Part shown: positions 18,790 through 27,745 of the stretch, piece after piece
Layout of the letters: the number at the start of each line of letters is the position of its first letter
Position numbering within the stretch: position 1 is the stretch's first letter
Assembly: GCA_051201605.1 (NCBI GenBank)
Contig: CP179201.1
Span: 2,480,001-2,544,000, forward strand
Direction of reading: 5' to 3'
DNA from: CABZJG01 sp902512685
GTDB taxonomy: Bacteria > Pseudomonadota > Alphaproteobacteria > Rhodobacterales > Rhodobacteraceae
DNA length: 64,000 nucleotides
Position numbers and translations under genes: made by a program
Notes under the pieces: generated by a model
Databases searched by the model: none
What the model was told of the DNA's origin: nothing
What the model saw: the letters and a program-made list of their open reading frames with translations, nothing else

Positions 18790-18819
18790 GGCGCGCAGCT
18801 TGCTCTGCGCGCCTTTTTT
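18790..18819 (+). terminator. Rho-independent terminator of amtB
   Basis: GGCGCGCAG (18790-18798) pairs perfectly with CTGCGCGCC (18805-18813) around a 6-base loop and is followed by six T residues. It lies 26 bases after the amtB stop and reaches into the stop codon of the convergent gene at 18818. Confidence 0.9.
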
Positions 18820-19264
18820 ATGGCCCGTAAAGTTCTGCTGCCCTGCGCTCAAAGGCGCGCACGATGCGCAGCATGGCCTCATTGAACACCACCCCGATAA
18901 TGCCCTGCAACAGCGCATTTTTAAATTCAAAATCCACAAAGAAATCCACTTCGCAGCCCGCGCCGTCAGGGCGGAACGCCCAATGCGAGCGCATATAGCG
19001 AAAAGGCCCGTCAAGGTATTCGGTATCAATTTTCAACGCATCGGGAAAAAGCGTCACACGGCTGCCAAAGCGTTCGCGAAAAACCTTAAAGCTGATCACC
19101 AGATCGGCTTCAATAACCTCACCCTCGGGCTGCGGTTGGCGCAAGCGGATGCGCGCAGCGGAACACCACGGTAAGAACTGAGGATAGCTGCCCACATCAG
19201 CCACAAGGGCATACATCTGCTCAGCAGTATAGGAAAGATGCTTGGTTTCGGAATGTTTTGGCAT
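18818..19264 (-). CDS. Coq10/RatA-type START-domain protein
   Basis: A 148-residue polyketide-cyclase/START-like protein from the ATG at 19264 (MPKHSETKHLSYTAEQMYALVADVGSYPQFLPWCSAARI). An in-frame ATG at 19288 would add eight residues. The family includes mitochondrial Coq10, which binds ubiquinone and helps respiration, and bacterial proteins labelled RatA. GRFGSR-like and FRYMRSHWAFRPDGAGCEVDFFVDFEFKNALL are typical strand regions. The toxin label in databases is not supported by this context: there is no antitoxin gene beside it. It is convergent with amtB, and its stop lies under the shared terminator. Confidence 0.9.
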   Translation of the reverse strand: MPKHSETKHLSYTAEQMYALVADVGSYPQFLPWCSAARIRLRQPQPEGEVIEADLVISFKVFRERFGSRVTLFPDALKIDTEYLDGPFRYMRSHWAFRPDGAGCEVDFFVDFEFKNALLQGIIGVVFNEAMLRIVRAFERRAAELYGP

Positions 19265-19337
19265 TGAGTTTCTTTTTGCGCGTGACACTTACTTCTGAAT
19301 ACGTATTGTTGAGCGGGAAAATCAAGAGGGTAACATT

Positions 19338-19874
19338 GTGCAGCGTCCTTATGTCATCGATGAAATGATTTCAGCAAAAACGATTGCCGCGCGGGTCGAA
19401 GAGCTTTGCCGCGAAATTCACGATGAATTCAACGGCACTGACAAGATCATCGTGGTCGGGCTTCTGCGCGGATCATTTGTCTTTATCGCCGACCTTGTAC
19501 GAGAGCTGGATTTGCCGGTGGAAGTGGATTTCCTAGAGGCCTCGTCTTATGGCGACGGGATGGAAAGTTCACGCGAAGTGCGGATTTTAAAAGATTTGCG
19601 CGGCGCGATTGAAGGCCGCGATGTTTTGGTGGTCGAAGATATCGTCGATACCGGCTTTACCCTCAGCCATGTCATTGGCCTGCTCAAATCCCGCGGGCCA
19701 GCGCGGATGAAATCAATTGCGCTGCTCGATAAGCCCACAAGGCGCGAAGTGCCGATCAAAGCCGATTGGACAGGGTTTGAAATCCCGGATGAATTTGTTG
19801 TTGGCTACGGCATTGATTATGCCCAGCGCAACCGCAACCTTGGCTTTATCGGCAAGGTGCGTTTTACGGACTGA
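19338..19874 (+). CDS. hpt: Hypoxanthine phosphoribosyltransferase
   Basis: A 178-residue type I phosphoribosyltransferase that salvages hypoxanthine (and usually guanine) with PRPP. The PRPP-binding motif VLVVEDIVDTGFTL is clear, with VVGLLRGSFVFIADLVREL for the substrate loop and DKPTRREVPIKADWTGFEIPDEFVVGYGIDYAQRNR as the C-terminal hood. The start is GTG at 19338, preceded by AAGAGGG about eight bases upstream. Divergent from the Coq10-like gene with a 73-base gap. Confidence 0.96.
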   Translation: MQRPYVIDEMISAKTIAARVEELCREIHDEFNGTDKIIVVGLLRGSFVFIADLVRELDLPVEVDFLEASSYGDGMESSREVRILKDLRGAIEGRDVLVVEDIVDTGFTLSHVIGLLKSRGPARMKSIALLDKPTRREVPIKADWTGFEIPDEFVVGYGIDYAQRNRNLGFIGKVRFTD

Positions 19875-19884
19875 ACGCCCCCGA

Positions 19885-20703
19885 TCACAGACCTAAATAC
19901 GCGATAGACGCAAACACCATGGCGGCAGCGGCCCATTGGCCCGGACGCATCGTTTCTTTTAAAAACGCCCATGCCAGAATTATCGTCACCATCCCAAAGG
20001 TCGAGGCCGCAACCGATGCATATTCAGGTTGGCTCAGCGCGCCGGCCTGAAGCACAAGACCCAGCGCCAAAGCATCAAGCACCGCAATCAGCGCCAAAAG
20101 CGGAAGCGCCGCGCGCGGCGGCCTTTGAAATCCGCCGCTGCGCAGCACAACAAGGCATATGACAGCAAAGGCAACGCAGCGGGTCACAAGGTTCAACGCC
20201 AGCGGATGGCCGCTAAAAACCGCCTGCTGGCCAAAAATAAACGTAAAGGCAAAGCTCGCAGCAGACAGGGACGCCCAAAGGACCGCTCTGCCTGTGTTGG
20301 CTCGAGCAGCGCCTTGAGGTTTTTCCGACAGGGCCACCACCAACCCGACACCGGTCACCACTGCCCCAACAGCCAGCCAATCGCTTAAGGGGATCGGCGC
20401 GGAAAATATAGACGCCCAAGCCACTGAAATCACCGGATATGCCCCAATGATCGGCGCCACCAAACGCACGGGGCCAATTTCAAACGCCCGATAGAGGCTG
20501 AATGAAGCCACAGCAAAGGTCAGCCCAGAGAGAACAGAAAGCCCTAAACCTTGGCTAGTGATTGTGAAATCAGCCTCGGGCGTAATCAGCAACGCCAGAA
20601 ACAAAAGCAGCATACTTAACGCCAAAACAGAGCTAAGCGCAGTGCTGGTGCCCATCCGCTGCGTCACCTGACGCACCAAAAGGTCATGCACGCCCCATGA
20701 CAA
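19885..20703 (-). CDS. EamA/DMT-family transporter, start probably displaced by a T7 frameshift
   Basis: About 272 residues in frame from a TTG at 20703, with ten hydrophobic segments and two EamA repeats (second near QQAVFSGHPLAL). The frame is open upstream and encodes DECFFGIFAAL before SWGVHDLLVRQ, which looks like the real first membrane segment, but has no start codon before a TAA. An ATG at 20732 lies in the neighbouring frame and would read MSVFFGIFAALSWG if the T tract at 20719-20725 (minus-strand T7) had eight Ts. So the gene is either 19885-20732 with a one-base sequencing error or natural slippage, or truly shortened. Substrate unknown; DMT proteins export or import small metabolites. 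It converges with hpt, 10 bases apart. Confidence 0.83.
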   Translation of the reverse strand: MSWGVHDLLVRQVTQRMGTSTALSSVLALSMLLLFLALLITPEADFTITSQGLGLSVLSGLTFAVASFSLYRAFEIGPVRLVAPIIGAYPVISVAWASIFSAPIPLSDWLAVGAVVTGVGLVVALSEKPQGAARANTGRAVLWASLSAASFAFTFIFGQQAVFSGHPLALNLVTRCVAFAVICLVVLRSGGFQRPPRAALPLLALIAVLDALALGLVLQAGALSQPEYASVAASTFGMVTIILAWAFLKETMRPGQWAAAAMVFASIAYLGL

Positions 20704-20800
20704 GGCGGCGAAAATTCCAAAAAAACACTCATCGAGGATGTGTACCGCTTATAGTAGAAAGGCCTTTATCTGCCGCAGCGCTGGCTTTGTCATCCCCCTA

Positions 20801-23194
20801 TCACACTTGGGCAGGCTCTGCCGCCGCGTAATTGCCTTTGACCCGTTCTTTTTTAGGATCAAAATGCGGAAAAGGGACAATTGTTGCGCTTAGCCGTAGC
20901 TGGTCGCCATCTAGGCGTCCGACCTCGACCTCGGTACCGATCTCGGCATGGGCGATATCAAGGCGGGCCAAGGCAATAACTTTGCCCAGAACTAGCGATT
21001 TTAACGCAGATGTCACCTCGCCAATTTGCGGCTTGCCAATATGCACGCAATCGCCCGGCGTGGGCACGACACCGCCGCTAAGTTCAAGCCCGACCAGTTT
21101 CTTTTGCGGATGCGCTTTGCGCCGTTCGAGCGCAGCGCGGCCGATAAAATCATCGGTTTTGCTTTTCAAAGGGACGGCAAAGCCGATGCCGGCCTCCATC
21201 GGGTCTGTCTGGTCGTCAAATTCCGATCCGGCGAAAATAAGACCGGCTTCAATGCGCACCATATCCAGCGCCCCTAAACCAAGGGGCAACATTCCGTGTG
21301 GTGCACCAGCCTGCCAGATGGCGTCAAAGACTTCTGTGGCGTCTTTGGGATGGCAAAACACCTCATAGCCCAGCTCGCCAGAATACCCTGTGCGGCTGAC
21401 CACCACAGAGGGACCATGAAAGTCGCCAAGCCGCCCGACCGTCAGGCGGAACCAAGGCAGTTCCTCCACCGTTGGCTGATGCGGCGGCGTCCAGATGATG
21501 TCTTTTAGGATATCGCGCGACTTCGGTCCCTGCACAGCGACGTTGCAATGATGATCGGTCGAGCTGCGCACCCAGACATTCATGCCGCGCTCTTGCGCTT
21601 GTTTACGCAGCCACAGACCGGACTGGTCATTGCCGCCGATCCAGCGGAAATTGGTCTCGCCCAGACGAAACACAGTGCCGTCGTCAATCATACCGCCGTG
21701 TTCATAACACATGGCCGTATAAGAAATGCCGCCCACCGGGATTTTTTTGACATCGCGGGTGACGCACAGCTGCATCAACGCTTCGGCGTCGGGGCCGGTG
21801 ACCTCATATTTTCGCAGGGGCGATAGGTCCATAATCACCGCCCGCTCGCGCGTGGCCCAGTATTCAGCAATGCTGCCATGGTTGGTCATATCTTGGGGCA
21901 ACCAGTAGCCAGCATATTCGACGAAATTGCGCGTGTGACGCGCAAAACAGTCATGAAAGCCGGTTTTTTTCGTTTCTTCCATATCAGCCCCCGGGGTTTT
22001 GCGCCATCCAATCGAGCGCTTGAAATCTTCGGATTCTTTGTAAGTTCGAACCTGAATATCGGTCGGGTTCCAGCCATTGGCCGGATCAATATCACATGGG
22101 CAAGCTGTTGATATACATACCAAATCCGTCAAAGCCCTGAGCAATACATAATCACCGGGGCGCGAATACGGCTCATCCATCGAGATCGCGTGCGTGTCAT
22201 CCAAAATCGTGTTGAAGAAAAAGTTGATTGCCGGCCATCCGACCCGCGGGCGGATATCAAAAGCGGCCAGTTCGCGGGTGATATTATCAGAGCAATTCAC
22301 ATGCCCCGGATAGCCCAAATCTTCATAATAGCGCGCCGTACAGGCCAGCCCAAAGGTATCATGGCGGCCGACAGTGTCTTGAATAATTTCAACCAGCGGC
22401 TCTTGATCCACGGAAAAATACTTGGCGTGCAATCCCGGCGCGGGATAGAGCGAGCCCATCAACGAACGGGTGGTTGTCGGATCAATGTCGCGCTCAAGCC
22501 CACGATCAAGAGCGCGCCGGGAAAAGGCCTGAAAATCGCTGCATTCACGGCCCTGAACATCCACGACCTGAATAAATTCACCGGCCTTGACCTCATAGGG
22601 CTTTGCATCGCCCGGCTGAATATTAATATCCACCAAAGGGTCGGCCAGCGGATCGGGCATGATCGCATCGCCTTTGCGCAGCAACGGTGTAAGCCGTTTA
22701 ACAAACAGCACGATCTCGGTCGGGGCCCATTGCTCATGCGCCTCCATCGCGCCGCCGGCCGCACAGACAATCAAAAGCCCGTCTTGCGAGGCGGTAAAAC
22801 TGGCTGTATCACCCGGGCGCGAGACTTCGGCAAAGACCAGCGTGCCATCAGCCTGCGCCAGATCAAAACCAGCCTTGTCGAGCGCATAAATCACCTGCCG
22901 GCCGGATGCATGCTGCAAAAGAGAGGCCTTGAGCCCCGAAGGATCACGCCCGCCTTCGGCGCCAATCATACCGGCATCCGAGCGCCGGTCCGGGGCATAA
23001 AACACCATCTCTGCGGGCTGCAGGCCTTCTGTGTCCTGAATCGTAATTTCATCTCCGGCAAAAATCGGCACAGCGCGGCTGCCGCCGCCCGGAACGGGGT
23101 GGCGTTCAACCCCGGCAGGCAGCACCGGAAGACCCGGCGTAATCACCCCCGAGATTGATTTGGGTTTTGGAAAAATTGACTGATCAGTCATCAT
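20801..23194 (-). CDS. tdm: Trimethylamine N-oxide demethylase (DUF1989-GcvT fusion)
   Basis: A 797-residue protein. Residues about 25-390 contain a DUF1989 region with VVDVQGRECSDFQAF and the cysteines Cys301 (HVNCSDN), Cys365 and Cys367 (STACPCD); their spacing of 64 and 2 residues matches, as I recall, the three zinc-binding cysteines of characterised Tdm. Residues about 415-790 form a GcvT tetrahydrofolate-binding domain. Tdm splits TMAO into dimethylamine and formaldehyde, which the GcvT part is thought to capture. It is the last gene of the tmo operon: its ATG at 23194 overlaps the tmoW stop (ATGATGA). An ATG at 23191 is nearly equivalent. General databases tend to call it an aminomethyltransferase; context and domain order favour Tdm. 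Confidence 0.92.
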   Translation of the reverse strand: MMTDQSIFPKPKSISGVITPGLPVLPAGVERHPVPGGGSRAVPIFAGDEITIQDTEGLQPAEMVFYAPDRRSDAGMIGAEGGRDPSGLKASLLQHASGRQVIYALDKAGFDLAQADGTLVFAEVSRPGDTASFTASQDGLLIVCAAGGAMEAHEQWAPTEIVLFVKRLTPLLRKGDAIMPDPLADPLVDINIQPGDAKPYEVKAGEFIQVVDVQGRECSDFQAFSRRALDRGLERDIDPTTTRSLMGSLYPAPGLHAKYFSVDQEPLVEIIQDTVGRHDTFGLACTARYYEDLGYPGHVNCSDNITRELAAFDIRPRVGWPAINFFFNTILDDTHAISMDEPYSRPGDYVLLRALTDLVCISTACPCDIDPANGWNPTDIQVRTYKESEDFKRSIGWRKTPGADMEETKKTGFHDCFARHTRNFVEYAGYWLPQDMTNHGSIAEYWATRERAVIMDLSPLRKYEVTGPDAEALMQLCVTRDVKKIPVGGISYTAMCYEHGGMIDDGTVFRLGETNFRWIGGNDQSGLWLRKQAQERGMNVWVRSSTDHHCNVAVQGPKSRDILKDIIWTPPHQPTVEELPWFRLTVGRLGDFHGPSVVVSRTGYSGELGYEVFCHPKDATEVFDAIWQAGAPHGMLPLGLGALDMVRIEAGLIFAGSEFDDQTDPMEAGIGFAVPLKSKTDDFIGRAALERRKAHPQKKLVGLELSGGVVPTPGDCVHIGKPQIGEVTSALKSLVLGKVIALARLDIAHAEIGTEVEVGRLDGDQLRLSATIVPFPHFDPKKERVKGNYAAAEPAQV

Positions 23195-25275
23195 GTTAAC
23201 CCCAAAACACTTTTTCGCTCCCGCGCCCAAGTATTAATCAGGTGATCCACTGCTAAGCCAATAAATGCGACACATAACCCAAGCATTAGACCGTTGCCGG
23301 TTCCATTTTTGTCAGAAAGCGCTTTTAGAATGAATTGACCTAGGTCATCTGTGCCAATCATTGCACCGATAATCACCATGAAAAGGGCAAAAATCACTGT
23401 TTGATTGATACCCAACATAATGTGAGGAAATGCCAACGGCAGTTCAATTTTGATCCATCTCTGAACCTTTGTGACACCGGACATTGAGCCCGCATCTTGC
23501 AGCGAGGGCGGCACACTTCCGAGCCCTTCAACCGTATAACGCGTTGCCGGAATTGTCGAATAAACAATCACAGCTATCAGCACCGAGGTATCTGTCACAC
23601 CGAACAGCATAATGACCGGTATAAGGTAGATAAATGACGGAAAGGTTTGAAAGGTATCGCAAACCAGCAAGATGGTTTTGGATGCAACTGAGTTTTGAGC
23701 ACAGATCGAGCCCACTGTAATTCCGATAGTGACCGACACAATTACCGCAAAACTTGTCATATAGGCAGTAATTAATGCTCTGTCCCACCATTCAGTCATT
23801 GCGATAAACAATAAAAAGCCGCCAACGATCAAGGCAGAACGCAGCCCACCGATAATGTACCCCACCCCCATAACGAGCAAAAATGTGGCTGAAACGGGCA
23901 TACTCAGATACGCGTTTTTCATTGGCATCAGGACATTGACAATCAAGCCTTTGTTAAACCCTTGCAGCCCTTGGTACCAATAATCCACCATCCAATCGAC
24001 ACCCGACTGCCAAAAGTTTTCAGTTGTGAACCCTTTGTTGTGCGGAATGAGATAAAGAAAATTTGTGCCGCCCTTAAAGATAAATGAACCCAGATACGCG
24101 ATGAAGCTCCCAGTGACTAAAATCGCCAACATCACCAACAAATATTTGTGCCGCCCAATGAAATTATGGTCGGCAAAATAATCAATTTGCTTATTAGCCC
24201 AAGCAAGCGACAGTTTGTCCAGCACCACTGCTATAAGGACGATACAAATTCCAAGCTCTAATGCCTGCCCAATCCTAAGCTGGTTGAGGGCCAGCAATAG
24301 GTTGAACCCTAAGCCCTTAGCTCCAATAAACGAAGCAATCACAGCCATCGCGAGACACTGCATAATGACCTGATTAACACCCATGAGAATATCATGCCGC
24401 GCCGTAGGTAATAAGACCTTGAACATCAGTTGAAAATTACTGCAACCACTCATCATGCCAGCTTCAGAAACTTCTGACGGAACCCTTTTTAAACCCAACA
24501 AAGTCAAACGGACCATGGGTGGCGTGGCAAAGATAATCGTCGCAATCGCCCCAGCATGGTCACCTACACCAAATAAGACCATCACGGGAACCAAATAGGA
24601 AAAATGGGGCATAGTCTGCGCAACATTCAAAAGCGGCATAATAATGGATTCAAAAGCGCGGTTTTTATAAGCAGCTATCCCGAAGAGAAGACCCAGAAAA
24701 AATGAAATCGGCGCAGCGACCAAAACGAATGAAAGCGTTTCCATAGAGGGTTCCCACTGGCCAAAAATTGCAATGTAAGCTGTTGAAAACCCAGCAAGAA
24801 AAGCCAGTCCCCTGCCCTTCAAAGCATACCCTAGGGTGATCGCGCAGCCAGCCACAACAGTCCATGGCAAAGCTGGCCAATATGCCCATTCATTTTCGCG
24901 AACAAAATTCCAACTGGTAAAAGCAACAATCGTTTTGACGCCGCCAATCAAGAATTCTCGTATGAGCTCAATACAAAATAATATAGTTCGCGAAAAACCG
25001 CGGGTAATTTCCTTTAACAGGGGTGATTGCTCATAATCATCAATGTCCGGATCATATATATCGATCGGCATCCACTCGAACATGAGGTAATCCACAGCGT
25101 TGTTCAGCATTTCTGGTACACCTGCAAAGAGCGCTGGAAATCTCCATAAAATACTTGTGTCCGAAGGGTTGATTGAGAAACACAGAACAAAAAAAGCGAT
25201 CAGTAACACCAAAAACTGAACGAACTTTGGATTGATATTTATTTGGCCCATAACTCTATCCATCCCCCAGATCAA
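23191..25275 (-). CDS. tmoW: TMAO ABC transporter permease TmoW (fused permease domains)
   Basis: A 694-residue membrane protein with two ProW-type permease domains in one chain. The first EAA-like loop is GLKRVPSEVSEAGMMSGCSNFQLMFKVLLP and the second is GLGSVPPSLQDAGSMSGVTKVQRWIKIELP. About 14 hydrophobic segments are visible. Fused permeases of this length are the known form in the roseobacter TMAO importer TmoXVW. Its start overlaps tmoV and its stop overlaps tdm, each by 4 bases. The sequence is clearly more A+T-rich than tdm (two sampled lines about 42-45% GC against about 57% in tdm), hinting at a different history. A glycine-betaine specificity cannot be excluded from sequence alone. 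Confidence 0.9.
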   Translation of the reverse strand: MIWGMDRVMGQININPKFVQFLVLLIAFFVLCFSINPSDTSILWRFPALFAGVPEMLNNAVDYLMFEWMPIDIYDPDIDDYEQSPLLKEITRGFSRTILFCIELIREFLIGGVKTIVAFTSWNFVRENEWAYWPALPWTVVAGCAITLGYALKGRGLAFLAGFSTAYIAIFGQWEPSMETLSFVLVAAPISFFLGLLFGIAAYKNRAFESIIMPLLNVAQTMPHFSYLVPVMVLFGVGDHAGAIATIIFATPPMVRLTLLGLKRVPSEVSEAGMMSGCSNFQLMFKVLLPTARHDILMGVNQVIMQCLAMAVIASFIGAKGLGFNLLLALNQLRIGQALELGICIVLIAVVLDKLSLAWANKQIDYFADHNFIGRHKYLLVMLAILVTGSFIAYLGSFIFKGGTNFLYLIPHNKGFTTENFWQSGVDWMVDYWYQGLQGFNKGLIVNVLMPMKNAYLSMPVSATFLLVMGVGYIIGGLRSALIVGGFLLFIAMTEWWDRALITAYMTSFAVIVSVTIGITVGSICAQNSVASKTILLVCDTFQTFPSFIYLIPVIMLFGVTDTSVLIAVIVYSTIPATRYTVEGLGSVPPSLQDAGSMSGVTKVQRWIKIELPLAFPHIMLGINQTVIFALFMVIIGAMIGTDDLGQFILKALSDKNGTGNGLMLGLCVAFIGLAVDHLINTWARERKSVLGLT

Positions 25276-26408
25276 ATCTCAGGCTCGGGTGATCGATCTT
25301 TGCCAAACAAGATGTGAATAATCGTTTTGTTATTCAAAATGCCTACTATTTTATCCTTTTTATCGACAACTGCAACAGGTTTGTTCTCGTTTAAAACGGC
25401 TTCGGCCACTGTTTCTATTACTGCATTTTGATCCACACGAAGTGAACTTAACTCTAACCCAGAGGTCGGTTCATCCATGACGTTTGCACAGGTCAGAACA
25501 CGCTCACGTGGCACTTCACGGGTAAATTTAGCAACATACTCAGTTGCAGGATTCAGTATGATTTCAGCAGGCACATCAATTTGCTCGATAATCCCGTCTT
25601 TCATAATTGCAATTCGATCTGCCAACCTAAGGGCTTCATCAAAATCATGCGTAACAAATAGTATGGTTTTGCCCAAAACTGACTGAAGACGCAAAAATTC
25701 ATCCTGCATTTCCTTGCGGATAAGAGGATCAAGCGCCGAAAACGGCTCGTCTAAAAACCAGATATCAGGCTCAACCGCCAAGGATCGCGCAATGCCAACG
25801 CGCTGTTGCTGACCACCCGAAAGCTGCCGTGGATAGTAATTTTCTCTACCGTGCAAGCCTACCAACTCGATCATTTCCATAGCCCGCCTCATGCTGTCTT
25901 TGGTACTGTGCCCTTTAACCTGAAGCGGAAAGGCAATATTTTCCAAAACCGTTTTGTGCGGTAGTAACGCAAAGCTTTGAAAAACCATCCCCATTTTGCT
26001 GCGACGCAGTTCGATCAATTCCTTATTGGACATCTCGAGAAGATTTTCACCGTCAATAAAAATTTCACCAGCAGATGTGTCAGCCAGTCGTGAAATACAG
26101 CGAAGCAAGGTAGATTTTCCAGATCCTGACAGCCCCATGACTACTAGTATTTCACCGTCATAAACTTCAAAAGAGGCATTGTTTACACCAATGATACAGC
26201 CCGCTTCCTGCAGATCATCAACATTGATACCGTTAGTAGAGTTTTTTATTAGCCAGTCGGCATTGTCGCCAAAAACTTTATAGACCGATTTACATTCGAT
26301 CACAGGATTCATTTTTGACGGGCGGGATTGATCAGACATAGCATTTGCTCTCATCCGTTTAATTTCTGGACGTTTCTGTAAATTAGGTTTGGGGTTTACT
26401 TTATTCAC
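25272..26408 (-). CDS. tmoV: TMAO ABC transporter ATP-binding protein TmoV
   Basis: Up to 378 residues, ProV-like. Walker A GLSGSGKSTLLR, Q-loop FQSFALLPHKTVLENIAF, signature LSGGQQQRVGIARSLA, Walker B DIWFLDEPFSALDP and the H-loop VTHDFDEA are intact. A C-terminal CBS-type region (AVVDKKDKIVGILNNKTI) suggests ionic-strength or nucleotide regulation as in ProV. The N-terminus is uncertain: ATGs at 26408, 26354 and 26339 are possible, and the homology begins after the third (MSDQ). It is separated from tmoX by 336 bases and coupled to tmoW by an ATGA overlap. Confidence 0.93.
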   Translation of the reverse strand: MNKVNPKPNLQKRPEIKRMRANAMSDQSRPSKMNPVIECKSVYKVFGDNADWLIKNSTNGINVDDLQEAGCIIGVNNASFEVYDGEILVVMGLSGSGKSTLLRCISRLADTSAGEIFIDGENLLEMSNKELIELRRSKMGMVFQSFALLPHKTVLENIAFPLQVKGHSTKDSMRRAMEMIELVGLHGRENYYPRQLSGGQQQRVGIARSLAVEPDIWFLDEPFSALDPLIRKEMQDEFLRLQSVLGKTILFVTHDFDEALRLADRIAIMKDGIIEQIDVPAEIILNPATEYVAKFTREVPRERVLTCANVMDEPTSGLELSSLRVDQNAVIETVAEAVLNENKPVAVVDKKDKIVGILNNKTIIHILFGKDRSPEPEI

Positions 26409-26744
26409 TCAGGGTATTTCACTTCTGCATTTGAACCAAGCTTGACTTTGATATGTCAAGCAAAACTCTAGAATATTTTTTGCTATCATCCCCATGTGTT
26501 ACCGGCTTTTACGGTCTATTTTCTTCCACTCTTAACGCTTTGCCCTTGCCAACAGAACGTCCTCTCAAAGCCTTTGAATAACGACGACATAAATATTGAA
26601 AACGTAAGAGGCCGCAATTCTCTGAGATTTATTTGTTGTCCGAACAATTTTCTATTGCCCTAAATGTCGTTCGTGACGCGGTTCCATCTCCCCCAACCCC
26701 AAAAGGCGTAGGGGGAGATTTTCAAGTATTCTGAGCAATTAAGA
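26409..26744 (-). other. tmoX-tmoV intergenic spacer with stem-loop
   Basis: A 336-base gap within the tmo operon, AT-rich and without a coding sequence I can support. Shortly after the tmoX stop it holds a stem-loop: ATCTCCCCC (26686-26694) pairs perfectly with GGGGGAGAT (26711-26719) across 16 bases. No T-run follows on the minus strand. Such a structure after a binding-protein gene commonly stabilises the upstream message or lets only part of transcription continue, which would make tmoX more abundant than tmoVW. A separate promoter for tmoV is also possible. Confidence 0.6.
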
Positions 26745-27683
26745 TTACTGGGTGAAAGGTTTCCAGACATCTTCATGGTCAGCAAGCCACTTTTTAGCAG
26801 CATCCTGATGGCTCAATTTATCAATATCAACCAAAGCTGCCATCTGACCGATATCTCGTGTAGAGAAAGATAGTTTTGAATACGCTGTATATGCGGCAGG
26901 ATGCGTTTTTGGGAACTTATAGTTGGCAGCCTTTTTCAGCCATCCCTTTGGTGATCCACATTTTCCCTCACCGCCGTCTGCCTTGCGGCAACCGTCAGTA
27001 TATTCTGGAAACTCGATGAAAACAAACCCGTCAGCATCCGTAAAGTTCGGCGTCCAGTTAAAAGTAATGATCCCACGGCCTTCTTTTTTGGCAGAGGCAA
27101 GCTCTGCCCAAATTGCATCGGCTGAACCAGCAAATTTAACCGTGTAGTGATCGCCAAGGCCTAAAGCATCCACCCGCACGGGCATCAAATCACCGTGCCA
27201 ACTTTGCGGCCCTTCCAGCCAACGCCCTTTACCACCTGAATCAGCGGTCGCAAAGACTTCTGGGCAATCTAACAACGCTTCCCAATTGGGCAGACCGGGG
27301 CAGAGGTTGTCATCGATCACATACTGCGGAACACCCATTTCTTCCAGCGTTGCTGCAGAATGCGTACCAGCATCAATTACGCCACCTTTGGCCATAGCAT
27401 TGTAAAAGGATGCGCCAAAACTAGACTGCCACACTTCGTGTGAAATAGTTACATCACCATTGCGAATAGCTTCGTAAACAGCTTGTGAATCTGCAGGAAC
27501 ATATTCAACATTATTTCCCATGCTTTCAAAAATGCCGCCAATCACATAAGCCATAACAACTTGGCTTGACCAATTGTGGGTTGGGATGACTATAGGTTCG
27601 CTACTGTCGGCCGCGAAAGCAACCGGCGCCATTGCGACGCTGAAAGCAGTGGCAGCAGCAAAAGACAAGTTCTTTAGTTTCAT
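26745..27683 (-). CDS. tmoX: TMAO-binding periplasmic protein TmoX
   Basis: A 312-residue OpuAC/ProX-family substrate-binding protein. I start at the ATG at 27683, which follows CAGGGGAA and begins a clean signal peptide (MKLKNLSFAAATAFSVAMAPVAFAAD, cleavage after AFA). An open frame upstream to 27881 is non-coding. Recognisable parts are PIVIPTHNWSSQVVMAYVIGG, EVWQSSFG and FNWTPNFTDADGFVFIEFPEY; tryptophans of the aromatic cage that binds trimethylammonium groups are plausible among these. Two cysteine pairs (CPGLPNWEALLDC and GCRKADGGEGKC) may form disulfides. First gene of tmoXVW-tdm. Betaine or carnitine are alternative ligands, but operon linkage to tdm points to TMAO. Confidence 0.9.
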   Translation of the reverse strand: MKLKNLSFAAATAFSVAMAPVAFAADSSEPIVIPTHNWSSQVVMAYVIGGIFESMGNNVEYVPADSQAVYEAIRNGDVTISHEVWQSSFGASFYNAMAKGGVIDAGTHSAATLEEMGVPQYVIDDNLCPGLPNWEALLDCPEVFATADSGGKGRWLEGPQSWHGDLMPVRVDALGLGDHYTVKFAGSADAIWAELASAKKEGRGIITFNWTPNFTDADGFVFIEFPEYTDGCRKADGGEGKCGSPKGWLKKAANYKFPKTHPAAYTAYSKLSFSTRDIGQMAALVDIDKLSHQDAAKKWLADHEDVWKPFTQ

Positions 27684-27745
27684 GTGTTTTCCCCTGTTTT
27701 GAATATCATTGGCTTGAACATGCGCCAAGCATGCGAGCAATACTT

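Noticed and set aside
18818..19264. Toxin of a RatAB toxin-antitoxin pair
   Set aside because: No partner antitoxin gene is adjacent, and the protein is a typical Coq10-like START-domain protein common as a single gene in alphaproteobacteria.
22190..23158. Open frame of 322 codons on the plus strand inside tdm
   Set aside because: It lies wholly antisense to tdm, whose domains and cysteine motif are clear; the protein has no recognisable domain and the composition of a shadow frame in GC-rich DNA.
20801..27683. Reading this operon as a glycine-betaine/proline uptake system with a glycine-cleavage T protein
   Set aside because: The 797-aa DUF1989-GcvT fusion with the three-cysteine spacing and the fused permease match Tdm and TmoXVW better than GcvT and ProVWX; the alternative remains possible at lower probability.
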